Below are positions 44,561 to 55,623 of a stretch of 64,000 nt of DNA, piece after piece. Position 1 is the stretch's first letter. Each line of letters starts with the position of its first letter. The translations under genes and the position numbers were made by a program. The notes below the pieces were generated by a model, which was not told the DNA's origin, did not search any database, and worked only from the letters and a program-made list of their open reading frames with translations. The stretch covers positions 1 to 64,000 of the forward strand of contig NZ_JAHFZF010000027.1 of assembly GCF_018619435.1 (NCBI RefSeq). The letters run 5' to 3'. The stretch is from Rhodoferax sp. U11-2br. GTDB taxonomy: Bacteria > Pseudomonadota > Gammaproteobacteria > Burkholderiales > Burkholderiaceae_C.

Positions 44561-45526
44561 TCATGGCGCTTGGCGCAAGTCCAGTTCATCCCTTGCGCAC
44601 CACATTGGAAATGTTTCGGGCAGCTGTCCATCGGCCACCGCCTCCAGATATCGCGGTTTCCAAACGTCTCTGATGACCGCCTCCATGCTGGTGGGCAGCG
44701 GGGGACGGACATCATGGTCACCATGGAAACGCACCACGCCATGGTTCAAGGCGTCAGATGTCAGACTGTCATCAAGCCAATGTTCCGGCGTCCCAAATCT
44801 CTTAAGATACTCAGCTTGGACATCAGTGCGCGTTCTGTCGATGAAACGATAGTCCACCGGTCGACCAATCTCCGCACCGATGATCGCAGCCACCTCAAGC
44901 ATCGTGAGGTCCTGCGATCCGACCTCCCGGATGACGCGGTGCTCGCCTGTCGGATGGCTCAATTCCTTCGCGGCAAGATCAGCGATGTCGTCAGTGGCCA
45001 CCCATGGCATCTTGAGATCTGGCTCACAGGACCACGCGATCCGGCCATACTTGGCGACTGAGCCGGTCCAAGCCAAGGTGTTTTCCATGAACCAGGCAGC
45101 ACGCAGATGCACCAGGTCGATGTTGCTCAACTCGTTCAGCTTGTGATCCAGGTGATAAAAGCTTTCAAAATGGCCGGTCTTGCCCTTCACATCCGACCCC
45201 ATGGCGGACAAGCTAACAGCCAGCCTGACCGGCGAATTGCGAAGCGCATCGACAAAACGCTGAGCAACCACCGGATAGTGCCCTTCAATGTTGTTCCAGT
45301 CGGTCTTGACCATCAGGAATGCGGCATCAGCATCCTGAAAGAATGTGTCGAGTTGTCCCGCGCCTGTGTCGAAGCTGCCTAAAAACGGCTCTGCTCCGAT
45401 CTCGACCAGTGCGTCGAGGGCTGGACCGCCCCGAGATAGGGCTCTTACCTGGTGCCCGGCACCCAGCAGGGTCCGGGTGAGTTTCGCACCGATTCTTCCG
45501 GTTGCGCCAACGACAGCAATTCGCAT
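44561..45526 (-). CDS. NmrA-like NAD(P)-binding protein
   Basis: 321 residues from ATG at 45526, which has GGAG 6 bases upstream. The N-terminal Rossmann motif GATGRIGAKL (about 7-16) and the later pattern LRAAWFMENTLAW are typical of the NmrA/NAD(P)H:quinone-sensor-like atypical SDRs. These act as redox sensors or oxidoreductases; no Tyr-Lys catalytic pair is evident. It is divergent from an AraC regulator 75 bases away, which probably controls it. Confidence 0.82.
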   Translation of the reverse strand: MRIAVVGATGRIGAKLTRTLLGAGHQVRALSRGGPALDALVEIGAEPFLGSFDTGAGQLDTFFQDADAAFLMVKTDWNNIEGHYPVVAQRFVDALRNSPVRLAVSLSAMGSDVKGKTGHFESFYHLDHKLNELSNIDLVHLRAAWFMENTLAWTGSVAKYGRIAWSCEPDLKMPWVATDDIADLAAKELSHPTGEHRVIREVGSQDLTMLEVAAIIGAEIGRPVDYRFIDRTRTDVQAEYLKRFGTPEHWLDDSLTSDALNHGVVRFHGDHDVRPPLPTSMEAVIRDVWKPRYLEAVADGQLPETFPMWCARDELDLRQAP

Positions 45527-45601
45527 CAAAGTCTCCATCAAGGTGTTGAAACCACCGACGATAGCGATTTGCAGCCATTCTGAATTTGAAGATAATGCCA
45601 T

Positions 45602-46426
45602 ATGATCTCCAAATCGGGCCAATCTGCAAAAAAGCCGCGTTCCTGTGACGTCAACTTTGATTCAGACCGTTCGGATCGCCCGGCGATCGCCTTGCGTCTG
45701 GACTTCAGCGACTACGACGCCGAGGGGCCGCTGCACCAGCATCGGCAGGGACAGCTTGTCCTGGCCTTGCACGGGGCCGTTACCTGCACAACCGCACACG
45801 GCCTCTGGATTGTCCCGCTGGGCTGCGGGGTCTGGATTCCGGGCGGCGTGCCGCATAGCAACCAGGTGACGTCCAACGCACGCCTGTCCTACCTGTTCGT
45901 CGAACCCGGCGCAGCGGCGATGCCGCAGGAATGCTGTGCACTGTCGGTGTCGCCAATGCTGCGCGAGATGATCCTTCGCTTGGCAGATCTACCGGACAGC
46001 TATGCGCCCGACAATCACGTTGGCCGCCTCGTGCGGGTCTTGCTGGACGAACTGACAATGATGCCCAAAGACGGGTTGGCGCTACCCGTGTCCAAACACC
46101 CCAAGATCGCGCTTATCGCCACTACGCTGACTGCAGATCCTGGTGATCGACGTACGCTTGGGGAATGGGCCACGCACATCGCCATGAGTGAGCGATCCTT
46201 GAAGCGGTTGATGGTTCAGGAAACGGGGCTGAGCTTCGGCCGATGGCGGCGGCAGCTGCATCTGGTCATCGCGCTGCGCGAACTCGCCAGCGGCGCGACG
46301 GTCCAGAGGGTGTCGAGCGACCTGGGATACGAGTCTGTCACCGCCTTCATCGTGATGTTCAAGAAGGCGCTCGGTACAACGCCAACGCACTACTTCGCAA
46401 CCAGAAGATCACGACATGTGAGCTAA
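45602..46426 (+). CDS. AraC-family transcriptional regulator with cupin domain
   Basis: 274 residues. The N-terminal half is a cupin-like sensor (HQHRQGQLVLALHGAVTC, then IPGGVPHSN). The C-terminal about 100 residues form two helix-turn-helix units (TLGEWATHIAMSERSLKRLM and VQRVSSDLGYESVTAFIVMF, followed by LGTTPTHYF). Such divergently encoded AraC proteins usually control the neighbouring oxidoreductase, here the NmrA-like gene. The inducer is unknown. Confidence 0.88.
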   Translation: MISKSGQSAKKPRSCDVNFDSDRSDRPAIALRLDFSDYDAEGPLHQHRQGQLVLALHGAVTCTTAHGLWIVPLGCGVWIPGGVPHSNQVTSNARLSYLFVEPGAAAMPQECCALSVSPMLREMILRLADLPDSYAPDNHVGRLVRVLLDELTMMPKDGLALPVSKHPKIALIATTLTADPGDRRTLGEWATHIAMSERSLKRLMVQETGLSFGRWRRQLHLVIALRELASGATVQRVSSDLGYESVTAFIVMFKKALGTTPTHYFATRRSRHVS

Positions 46427-46609
46427 GCGGTGTCACTGGACACCATCACTGTGCCGATTCGGCCCCAGTAGGCTGCCATCGCGGTTTTTTGGATTTCTGA
46501 CCGGCGGCTGCCGACCCAAAGTCGAAATCCGCTAAACCGGCGGTGCCCAATCCCGGCTCACGTCCGGCGGCAGGTAATATCCTGGCGTACTAAATTGGAA
46601 GAGTCCCTT

Positions 46610-47017
46610 ATGCCTACTTTCATAAAACCACTTCTTAGCCTGGCCACCGCGCTCAGCTTGACGGGCCTCTCGTGCCCTGCGGCAGCTGCAGAATCTGCCG
46701 GGCCAGCCTGGCCAACCGCAGTGGTCAAGTTTGAGGATCTTCGCCCGCTCACCCACTTCAAACTCCAGGTTCCTGGCCTGGTGGCTAAGGGACGGGTCAC
46801 GGGTCCGGCCATCCTGCAGGCCCACATCAATGCCGAAGGTACGGTGGCCAAAACGGCGCTGCTGGCGTCTTGCGGGAACCCCGATCTGGACGAAGCGTCC
46901 TTACACGCCATGCGTGCCATGCAGTTCCAGCCCTACACACTTGACGGCGCGCCAATCGAGGTGACCCTGGTTGTACCCATCCATGTGCCAGCCCGACTCG
47001 GCAGGTCACCGCGTTAG
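46610..47017 (+). CDS. Secreted TonB C-terminal-domain protein
   Basis: 135 residues from ATG at 46610 with GGAAGAG upstream. A signal peptide (about 1-26, ending AAA) leads to a small domain resembling the C-terminal domain of TonB (ILQAHINAEGTVAKTALLAS, then AMQFQPYTLDGAPIEVTLVVPI). The usual N-terminal membrane anchor with Pro-rich linker of true TonB is missing, so it is probably periplasmic and not an energy transducer. It is a single gene with no transport partner nearby. Confidence 0.7.
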   Translation: MPTFIKPLLSLATALSLTGLSCPAAAAESAGPAWPTAVVKFEDLRPLTHFKLQVPGLVAKGRVTGPAILQAHINAEGTVAKTALLASCGNPDLDEASLHAMRAMQFQPYTLDGAPIEVTLVVPIHVPARLGRSPR

Positions 47018-47113
47018 GCAGATGAATTCACTGGGCCATGACACCCAAGCAGCAAGCTTGACTCGGCGGTCAGGGTCGTCGTGAGCCTATCGACCACAGA
47101 AGGAAGTTTTTTT

Positions 47114-47557
47114 ATGAAGATCAACACCGACTCACATCCCACTTTCACCACACGGCGTGCTCAAGCCGCCGCAGCAACAAACACCCAGCCCACATCGTTT
47201 TCATCCGTGCTGGCAGCCGCAACGGCGGAAGCCCCCAGCGTCAAACAAGCAGATTTCACCAGCATGACGCGCCAAGACCTGTTTGACTGGATGAATGGGC
47301 AAATCCGCAGCGGCAACATGTCTCTCGACGAGAGTTCGGCTTTTCTAGGGATGACCATGAAGGTCTCGGTGGCGACGGGTCAGCCTGTGGACATGGCCAC
47401 AGACAGCACACGCATCAACTTCATGGAAAAAGCCCGCGCTGGGATTGAGGGCGCCTTGTCTCGCAACGATCCAGATCTGGCCAAGCGATTGCAGCTGGCC
47501 CTCGCCAACATGCAAAAGCATCTAGGCCCAACCAATCGTGCGGACACCAGGGCATAG
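47114..47557 (+). CDS. Hypothetical protein with Ala-rich N-terminus
   Basis: 147 residues from ATG at 47114, preceded by AGAAGGAAG. The N-terminal about 50 residues are Ala/Thr/Ser-rich and likely disordered; the remainder (SMTRQDLFDWMNGQIRSGNM, DLAKRLQLALANMQKHLG) is helical. No signal peptide, membrane helix or recognised domain. It is convergent with nnrS. No function is proposed. Confidence 0.65.
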   Translation: MKINTDSHPTFTTRRAQAAAATNTQPTSFSSVLAAATAEAPSVKQADFTSMTRQDLFDWMNGQIRSGNMSLDESSAFLGMTMKVSVATGQPVDMATDSTRINFMEKARAGIEGALSRNDPDLAKRLQLALANMQKHLGPTNRADTRA

Positions 47558-47608
47558 GCCATCTGGCCCTGAAACCGCCCTGCGCAATCTCCGCAGTCTC
47601 ACCTCAGC

Positions 47609-48817
47609 TCAACCATCCTTCCCATCCAGCCGCGTGGCCATCAGCCAGGGTGTGAAAACCCACAGATACAGCCCAAACGCCAGGCTCCAGGCCGTGGCGG
47701 CCAGCATCAGCAGCAGGCTGTAGTGCTGGATCAGCAGGCTTGAGGCCAGCACACGACACACGGTGGCCAGCATCACCAGCACATACATGGCCACCTCGAG
47801 TTTGGAGGCCATGATGGGCCGCCCGGTATGGCCACGTGCAGTGCGTGTCACCATGCCAATGATCAGGCCACCGGTGGCGCCGAGCCCCAGGGCATGCACC
47901 CCGGCAGACACCGGCAACCAGCCCAGTTGCGCCAGTGCCAGCAAACCCAGGGCCAGCGCGATCCAGGCGTAGGACAAGTGCAAGATCCACAGAATCGGGC
48001 GATTCAGGGTCACGCCCGGGCGCCAGCCCCACAGCCGCAGCGCCTGAGCCACACCCGCCAGCGCCAGCACCACGGCACTGACGCCGTTGGCAGGCAGCAG
48101 CACCCACGCCGCCAGGCCAGCCGCCGTCAGCGCCAGTGTCACCCGTTCACGCAGGGGTGAGGCTTCCAGCTTCAGGCCCGGCGTCACCGTCATGGTGAAC
48201 ATCGGCACCACCCGCCCGGCAATCACGGTTTCGATCACCGTGATCAACGCCAGCGCGGCGTACAGGGTGGTCATTGGATTGATGTCCAGCACACCCAGGG
48301 CCGCCAGATAGAACAAGCCGTTGGCAGTGGCCAGCAGCAGCAAAACCAGCGCCAGTGGCATGTTGCGGTAGTTTTTGGCACGCCACAACAAGCTGGCAAA
48401 AATCAGCGCAACCAGCGGCAACAGGGCCACATCCAGCACCGCATAAACCAGTGCTGAACCGAAAAGCGAGGCCAGCCGTGCGGCCAGCCACAGTAGCACC
48501 AGCGCACCCAGCAGCGGGCCACGCGGGGTGTCCAAGCCGGTCCAGTTTTTGCCAGCCGTCATCAAAAAACCGACGACGACCGCTGCCGCAAAACCAAACA
48601 ACATCTCGTGGGCATGCCACAACAAGGGGGACACCGCCGGGGTGAACGACAGCTTGCCCAAAAACAACAACAGCCACAGCGGCACCATCAACGCCGCCAC
48701 CAGCGCACCCCCCAGGTAAAACGGACGGAATCCGAGGCGCAGCAACGGCCAGCCTGTGGGTGGTGGTGTGGCCGGTTGGCCGGTGGAAAAGATGGGTAGG
48801 GAAACTGTCTTGCTCAT
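47609..48817 (-). CDS. nnrS: NnrS family haem-copper membrane protein
   Basis: 402 residues from ATG at 48817 (MSKTVSLPIF); an upstream in-frame ATG is less likely. About 12 membrane helices with several buried His residues, including LLWHAHEMLFGF near the start. NnrS proteins bind haem and copper, are found in denitrifiers and protect against nitric oxide or nitrosative stress. The gene is divergent from norC and shares a region with three FNR/DNR-like boxes, which fits NO-responsive control. Confidence 0.92.
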   Translation of the reverse strand: MSKTVSLPIFSTGQPATPPPTGWPLLRLGFRPFYLGGALVAALMVPLWLLLFLGKLSFTPAVSPLLWHAHEMLFGFAAAVVVGFLMTAGKNWTGLDTPRGPLLGALVLLWLAARLASLFGSALVYAVLDVALLPLVALIFASLLWRAKNYRNMPLALVLLLLATANGLFYLAALGVLDINPMTTLYAALALITVIETVIAGRVVPMFTMTVTPGLKLEASPLRERVTLALTAAGLAAWVLLPANGVSAVVLALAGVAQALRLWGWRPGVTLNRPILWILHLSYAWIALALGLLALAQLGWLPVSAGVHALGLGATGGLIIGMVTRTARGHTGRPIMASKLEVAMYVLVMLATVCRVLASSLLIQHYSLLLMLAATAWSLAFGLYLWVFTPWLMATRLDGKDG

Positions 48818-48892
48818 GGCGTGTGGATGCCGGTGGCACCGGGTGGGTCGTTCAATCAAAGCCCATTATGGGAAAGCCCTGGTGCGCTGTCC

Positions 48893-48906
48893 TTGAACTA
48901 TTTCAA
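48893..48906. promoter_or_regulatory. FNR/DNR-type box, nnrS-proximal
   Basis: TTGAA-CTAT-TTCAA, a perfect dyad in the TTGAT-N4-ATCAA format. It is centred about 82 bases before the nnrS start. Confidence 0.65.
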
Positions 48907-48932
48907 GAAGCCATGCTGTCAACATAAAAAAC

Positions 48933-48946
48933 ATGATTCGCATCAA
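48933..48946. promoter_or_regulatory. FNR/DNR-type box, central
   Basis: ATGAT-TCGC-ATCAA, nine of ten positions of the FNR consensus. It lies 3 bases from the next box. Confidence 0.55.
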
Positions 48947-48949
48947 TTC

Positions 48950-48963
48950 TTGAAGTGGTTCAA
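48950..48963. promoter_or_regulatory. FNR/DNR-type box, norC-proximal
   Basis: TTGAA-GTGG-TTCAA, a perfect dyad centred about 67 bases before the norC start codon. A transcript starting about 41 bases downstream would begin near 48998 and leave a short leader with AGGAG. Confidence 0.65.
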
Positions 48964-49023
48964 GGACACAACTGCGGGCGCCCCCTAACCTCCGGCTGTC
49001 ACTTTTTTTAGGAGCGTTCCAGC

Positions 49024-49461
49024 ATGAGTCAACCCAAAGCCAGCGGCTTTACCAAGCAGATGGCCCGCAACATGTTTTATGGCGGGTCGGTGTTTTTTAT
49101 CTTTGTGTTTGCCGCGTTGATCTTCGACAGCGAGCGCAAGATTCCCCAGCGTTCCAACGCCCAGGCGCTCACCGAGCAGGTGGTGCGTGGCAAACAACTC
49201 TGGGAGACACGCAACTGCATTGGCTGCCACACCTTGCTGGGTGAAGGCGCCTACTTTGCGCCCGAGCTCGGCAATGTCTACAAGCGTCGCGGGCCGGACT
49301 TCATCAAAGCTTGGATCGCCTCGCAACCCACCCACATTGAGGGGCGCCGGCAAATGCCGCAGTTCAACTTCACACCCGAACAGTTGGACGACATCACCGA
49401 ATTCCTGCGCTGGACGGGCGAGATCAACACCGAAAAATGGCCACCGAACATTGAAGGCTGA
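49024..49461 (+). CDS. norC: Nitric oxide reductase subunit C (cytochrome c)
   Basis: 145 residues. One N-terminal membrane anchor (about 17-35) and a periplasmic c-type haem domain with CIGCH at 65-69 and a distal Met in RQMPQFNF. NorC passes electrons from periplasmic donors to NorB. AGGAG lies 9 bases before the ATG. It opens the nor operon. Confidence 0.97.
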   Translation: MSQPKASGFTKQMARNMFYGGSVFFIFVFAALIFDSERKIPQRSNAQALTEQVVRGKQLWETRNCIGCHTLLGEGAYFAPELGNVYKRRGPDFIKAWIASQPTHIEGRRQMPQFNFTPEQLDDITEFLRWTGEINTEKWPPNIEG

Positions 49462-49468
49462 AACGTGA

Positions 49469-51714
<2,246 letters not shown>

Positions 51715-51725
<11 letters not shown>

Positions 51726-52713
51726 CCGGTCCCGCCCCGCTGCCGCGCTGGCCAAGCCGGTGACGTCGGCCCGCACCGGACTGGGTCGGGAGGACTGGCG
51801 ACGCATGACCCAAACCGGCTTTTTCCTGCTGTTTCTGCTGGCGCCCGCGCTGAACCTGCTGCGTTTTGACCTGACTGAGGCACAACTCTGGTTTCTGGGT
51901 TTGCGCTGGTCGCTGGGCATCGACGCGCTGGCGCGCGGGGAGATCAATGCGACCACCGCTGCGCTACAACTGTTGTTGCGCGCTTTCCTTCCTGCAATTG
52001 GGCTGGTGGTTATTTTTATCACTATCGCCTACCGCTACGGGCGCGTGTACTGCGGCTGGTTGTGCCCGCATTTTTCGATGGTGGAGATGCTCAACGGCCT
52101 GCTGCAACGCGCCTGCGGCAAGCTCAGCCTGTGGGACAAAAGCCCCACACCCCGCGCGGGCCAGCGGCCCAACACCCGTTGGTGGCCGCTGTTTGGCCTG
52201 AGCTGTGTACTGGTGGGTTTTGTCTGGGCCATCACCTTGCTGACCTATCTGTTACCACCCGCTGTGATCTGGGGCAATCTGGTGCACGGCAGCCTGACAC
52301 CCAACCAGCTGCGTTTTCTGGGCGTGGGAACGTCGTTGATCAGCCTGGAGCTGGCCTTTGCCCGCCATCTGTTTTGCCGTTTTGGCTGCGCCGTGGGCTA
52401 TTTCCAAAGCCTGGCCTGGATGGCCAACCCTAAAGGCATGGTAGTGGCCTTTGAGCGCGAGCGCGCCAAAGAGTGCAAAACTTGTGATGCGCCACGAGGT
52501 AGCGCCTGCGATAACGCCTGCCCGATGCGGCTGAACCCGCGCAACATCAAACGCATGATGTTCTCGTGTGTGCAATGTGGCCAATGCCTGGATGCCTGTG
52601 AAACCTCCCAAGGCGATCAGCAACGCAGCCCCACGCTGGAATGGCGTATTGGCGCGGACGCACTGCGCGAAACCCTGCGCCAGCGCACCCCAACCCGCCA
52701 AGAGGCGCCCTGA
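51715..52713 (+). CDS. Membrane polyferredoxin (NapH/CcoG-like 4Fe-4S protein) in the nor operon
   Basis: 332 residues from the ATG at 51715 (GTG 51712 and TTG 51709 are alternatives). About five membrane helices, a CGWLCPH motif in a loop near 112 as in NapH/NosR/CcoG proteins, a later FCRFGCA, and a C-terminal ferredoxin region with CKTCDAPRGSACDNACP and CVQCGQCLDACE. It should carry two [4Fe-4S] clusters and move electrons near the membrane. It is locked between norQ (11-base overlap) and norD (1-base overlap), so a role in NOR maturation or electron supply is likely but unproven. Confidence 0.85.
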
Positions 52714-54551
52714 TGGAAGAAATGGTCGGTCAATGGTGGCACCAGGCCATCACCCGACTGGCCCGGGTGGAGCACCCCGAGGCCGCGGTGTCTTTGGCGC
52801 AGATGCAAAAGTCGATCGGTATCCTGTTTCGCAGCGCAGGTGGTGGCCCGGCCACACGCCTGACCCAGGCCAGCGAACAGGTCGTAGGTGGTCAACGCGG
52901 CTGGTTACAACGCCTGTCTGGCAGCGGCCAACGGGCAGCCTTAGCCCAGTGGGAGCCCGATGTGTTGGCCCTGCCGAGCCAACTGGCAGTGTTTGAGACA
53001 GCAGCCCTGAACCGCGACCTTTACCTGTGGCTGGCCCTGTTATCGGCTTTTTTTGAGGACACCCAGGACTGGCTGGGTGACAACCTTCGGGCCACCCAAA
53101 TGGCCTTGAGCGCTTTTCCAGGCTTCGCCGTCCGCTATGATTTTTTACTGAAAGCCCATCTGGCGCAGCGCCCGGACCCGACCACCCTGCGTGGCCCGGC
53201 CCACCTAGCCGAAGAGCAGATGCAAGCCCGTTTACGCAACTGGATACCCCCCCACCCGACCTTGGTGATTGGCCCGCAGGACGTGGCCCCGGTCTGGCTC
53301 TGGCTCAGCGCGCAGGGTTCAGCCCAAGGTGCACAAACACCCCGCACACAAACCCCTGCAACACCACCATCGAGTGCTGCAGGCACCGATGCCGGGAAAC
53401 AACGCCGACGCACCCGCCGCGCCGAGGAGCAGGACAAACGCCAGGCGCTGGTACTGCCGTTTCACAGCGGCGGCCTGATGACCTGGAGTGAACACGTCAA
53501 GGTCAACCGGGGCACGGATGACGAGGACGACGGCAACGCGCTGACCGCCGCCAACGACATGGACGCACTGACCATCGCCCCGGACGGCCAGACCCTGGCC
53601 AGCCGGGTCAGATTTGACCTGGACCTGCCGAGTGCCAGTGCCGACGATGTGCCGCTGGGGCCGGGCTTGCCACTGCCCGAGTGGGATTACCGCAAAAGCG
53701 CCCTGCTGCCCGGGCACTGTGTGGTGCAGGTGATGCAGGCCCGCCAGGCACCAGCTTTTGTGCCCAGCCCTGCCCTCAAACTCACCGCCCGGCGCATCCG
53801 GCGCAAGCTCGAAACCCTGCGCGACGCACCCCGGCCCCAACACGGCCAGGACAGCGGTGACGACATCGCCCTGGACGCCTGGGTGCGTTTTAACGCCGAC
53901 CTGCAAGGCGCGGGTGGACTGCATACCGATTCACCACCGATCTACACCCGCCGGGTGTTGAGCGAACGCAGCCTGGCCACGCTGCTGATGGCCGATCTGT
54001 CACTCTCCACCGACGCCTACGCCACGCCCACCGAACGGGTGATTGATGTGATCCGCGACGCCTTATACGTGTTTGGCGAGGCGCTGAGTGCGGTGGATGA
54101 CCCGTTTGCGGTCTGGGGCTTCAGCTCGGTGCGGCGCAACCACGTGCGCCTGCAACACCTCAAAGCCTTTGACGAACCCTGGAACGATGCCTGCCGTGCC
54201 CGGGTTGGCGCGATCCGCCCGGGATACTACACCCGCATGGGTGCTGCGGTGCGCCACGCCACGCAGCAACTGGCTGGCCGGGGTGAACAGCGCCGCCTGC
54301 TGATGCTGCTGACCGACGGCAAACCCAATGACCTGGATGTGTACGAAGGCCGCTACGGCCTGGAAGACACACGCCAAGCCATTCGCGAGGCGCAGGCACT
54401 GGGCCTGTCGACCTTCTGCGTCACCATTGATGAGAAGGCGCACGACTACCTGCCCATGCTGTTTGGCCAGCAAGGTTACGCGCTGGTGCACCGGCCACAC
54501 GATCTGGTCAAACAACTCACCCAAGCATGGGCAAACCTGTCGCGCCGCTGA
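52713..54551 (+). CDS. norD: NorD, VWA-domain nitric oxide reductase activation protein
   Basis: 612 residues from ATG at 52713, which overlaps the previous stop (TGATG). The C-terminal about 200 residues form a von Willebrand A domain with MIDAS-like DLSLSTDAY, and LLMLLTDGKPND near 555. The middle is acidic and low-complexity. NorD works with the NorQ ATPase to mature NorB. A large antisense frame is a shadow. The dnr-type gene overlaps its stop by one base. Confidence 0.94.
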   Translation: MEEMVGQWWHQAITRLARVEHPEAAVSLAQMQKSIGILFRSAGGGPATRLTQASEQVVGGQRGWLQRLSGSGQRAALAQWEPDVLALPSQLAVFETAALNRDLYLWLALLSAFFEDTQDWLGDNLRATQMALSAFPGFAVRYDFLLKAHLAQRPDPTTLRGPAHLAEEQMQARLRNWIPPHPTLVIGPQDVAPVWLWLSAQGSAQGAQTPRTQTPATPPSSAAGTDAGKQRRRTRRAEEQDKRQALVLPFHSGGLMTWSEHVKVNRGTDDEDDGNALTAANDMDALTIAPDGQTLASRVRFDLDLPSASADDVPLGPGLPLPEWDYRKSALLPGHCVVQVMQARQAPAFVPSPALKLTARRIRRKLETLRDAPRPQHGQDSGDDIALDAWVRFNADLQGAGGLHTDSPPIYTRRVLSERSLATLLMADLSLSTDAYATPTERVIDVIRDALYVFGEALSAVDDPFAVWGFSSVRRNHVRLQHLKAFDEPWNDACRARVGAIRPGYYTRMGAAVRHATQQLAGRGEQRRLLMLLTDGKPNDLDVYEGRYGLEDTRQAIREAQALGLSTFCVTIDEKAHDYLPMLFGQQGYALVHRPHDLVKQLTQAWANLSRR

Positions 54552-55339
54552 TGCATCACAGTGGTATGGTGGCAAGCCCAATGATGGACCCACAAGCGGC
54601 AGCGCCCGATGTGACTGCCCGAGACAAACACCTTATGAAAAACAACAACGCCACTTTTGACATCCAGCGTTACCTGGCGGTCATGCCGCTGTTCAGCGAC
54701 CTGTCCAACGAAGAACGTGCCCGCCTGTCTGAGGGTTGCCAGCTCAAGCGTTTCTCCCGCGGTGAGATGGTGTTTCGCACCGGTGACCCGTGTGACGCCT
54801 TTTATGTGGTGGTGGTCGGCCAAGTCAAGCTGTTCATGCTGGCACCCAGCGGCCAGGAAAAAGTGATCGAAATTGTGGGCCCGGGCCAGAGTTTTGCCGA
54901 GGCTATTGTGTTTTTGGACATCCCGTACATGATCAATGTGCAGTCGCTGGCCGACAGCCTGCTGCTCAGCGTGGGCAAACAGGCGGTGTTCAAGGAAATC
55001 GAGCAGGACCACCGCTTTTCGCTGCACATGCTGGCGGGCATCTCCAAGCGCCTGCATGGCCTGGTGCACGATGTGGAAGGTTATGCGCTGCGCAGCGGCA
55101 TGCAGCGCCTGATCGGTTTTTTGCTACGGGATGTAGAGCAAGATGGCCAGATACAGTCTGGGGTTGTGACCGTTTCCTTGCCTGTCAGCAAAGCCACCAT
55201 CGCATCCCGGTTGTCGCTCACCCCCGAGTATTTCTCGCGGGTCCTGCACGAGCTGGAGGCCGAGCACCTGATCGAGATCGACAAACGCGAGATCCGCATC
55301 CTGGACGTGCGGCGCCTGGCCAGCTACGGCTCGCAATAA
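54551..55339 (+). CDS. CRP/FNR-family regulator of DNR/NNR type
   Basis: 262 residues from ATG at 54551 in the TGATG overlap with norD; ATGs at 54566 and 54635 are alternatives. A cNMP-like sensor domain (about 50-165) is followed by a winged helix-turn-helix (VSLPVSKATIASRLSLTPEY). The N-terminal cysteine cluster of FNR is absent, so it cannot carry the FNR iron-sulfur cluster and is better placed with DNR/NnrR-type regulators that sense NO, in DNR through haem. As last gene of the nor operon it likely binds the boxes upstream of norC and nnrS. Confidence 0.88.
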   Translation: MHHSGMVASPMMDPQAAAPDVTARDKHLMKNNNATFDIQRYLAVMPLFSDLSNEERARLSEGCQLKRFSRGEMVFRTGDPCDAFYVVVVGQVKLFMLAPSGQEKVIEIVGPGQSFAEAIVFLDIPYMINVQSLADSLLLSVGKQAVFKEIEQDHRFSLHMLAGISKRLHGLVHDVEGYALRSGMQRLIGFLLRDVEQDGQIQSGVVTVSLPVSKATIASRLSLTPEYFSRVLHELEAEHLIEIDKREIRILDVRRLASYGSQ

Positions 55340-55482
55340 GCGGTCAGTTGCGCTGGTAACGGGACTACAACCCGAGGGTTTGTCCTCAAATCTCCACACA
55401 AGGATTTAGTCAGGCTCAATCGCCAATCACTTGGATTGTGCAAAAAATCACTGTTTCAGCCACAAATCGACCCCAAATTAGA

Positions 55483-55498
55483 ACACCATAGGTGGTAA
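55483..55498. promoter_or_regulatory. NrdR box, distal copy
   Basis: ACACCATAGGTGGTAA fits the left half and the ACCA-N4-TGGT dyad of the 16-base NrdR box (ACACWATATNTWGTGT type). Its centre is 31 bases from that of the next box, the known spacing for NrdR pairs. Confidence 0.6.
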
Positions 55499-55513
55499 GA
55501 TTTCGCCCCGAGA

Positions 55514-55529
55514 ACACTACATGTAGTGT
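55514..55529. promoter_or_regulatory. NrdR box, proximal copy
   Basis: ACACTACATGTAGTGT is a perfect 16-base palindrome matching the NrdR consensus at 14 of 16 positions. It lies about 95 bases before the nrdJ start. Confidence 0.75.
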
Positions 55530-55623
55530 CCGGAGCCGGTTTTGACACTCAGGCTGCTTGTTCAAGAAGCCCCTGAACCTCAATCAAACCCTTTATTTCG
55601 CGCTCACTTTTTAGGATCAATTC

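Noticed and set aside
51985-52030. Mini-repeat copy in the nor polyferredoxin gene
   Set aside because: Only a short AT-rich patch with weak similarity; it encodes an ordinary membrane helix.
55362-55385. Hairpin GGAC-N3-AACCC / GGGTT-N-GTCC as terminator of the dnr-type gene
   Set aside because: The stem is interrupted and no U-run follows, so termination here is not supported.
55340-55623. Cobalamin riboswitch upstream of nrdJ
   Set aside because: No B12-box-like GCCACTG element or matching fold was visible; the region instead contains the NrdR boxes.
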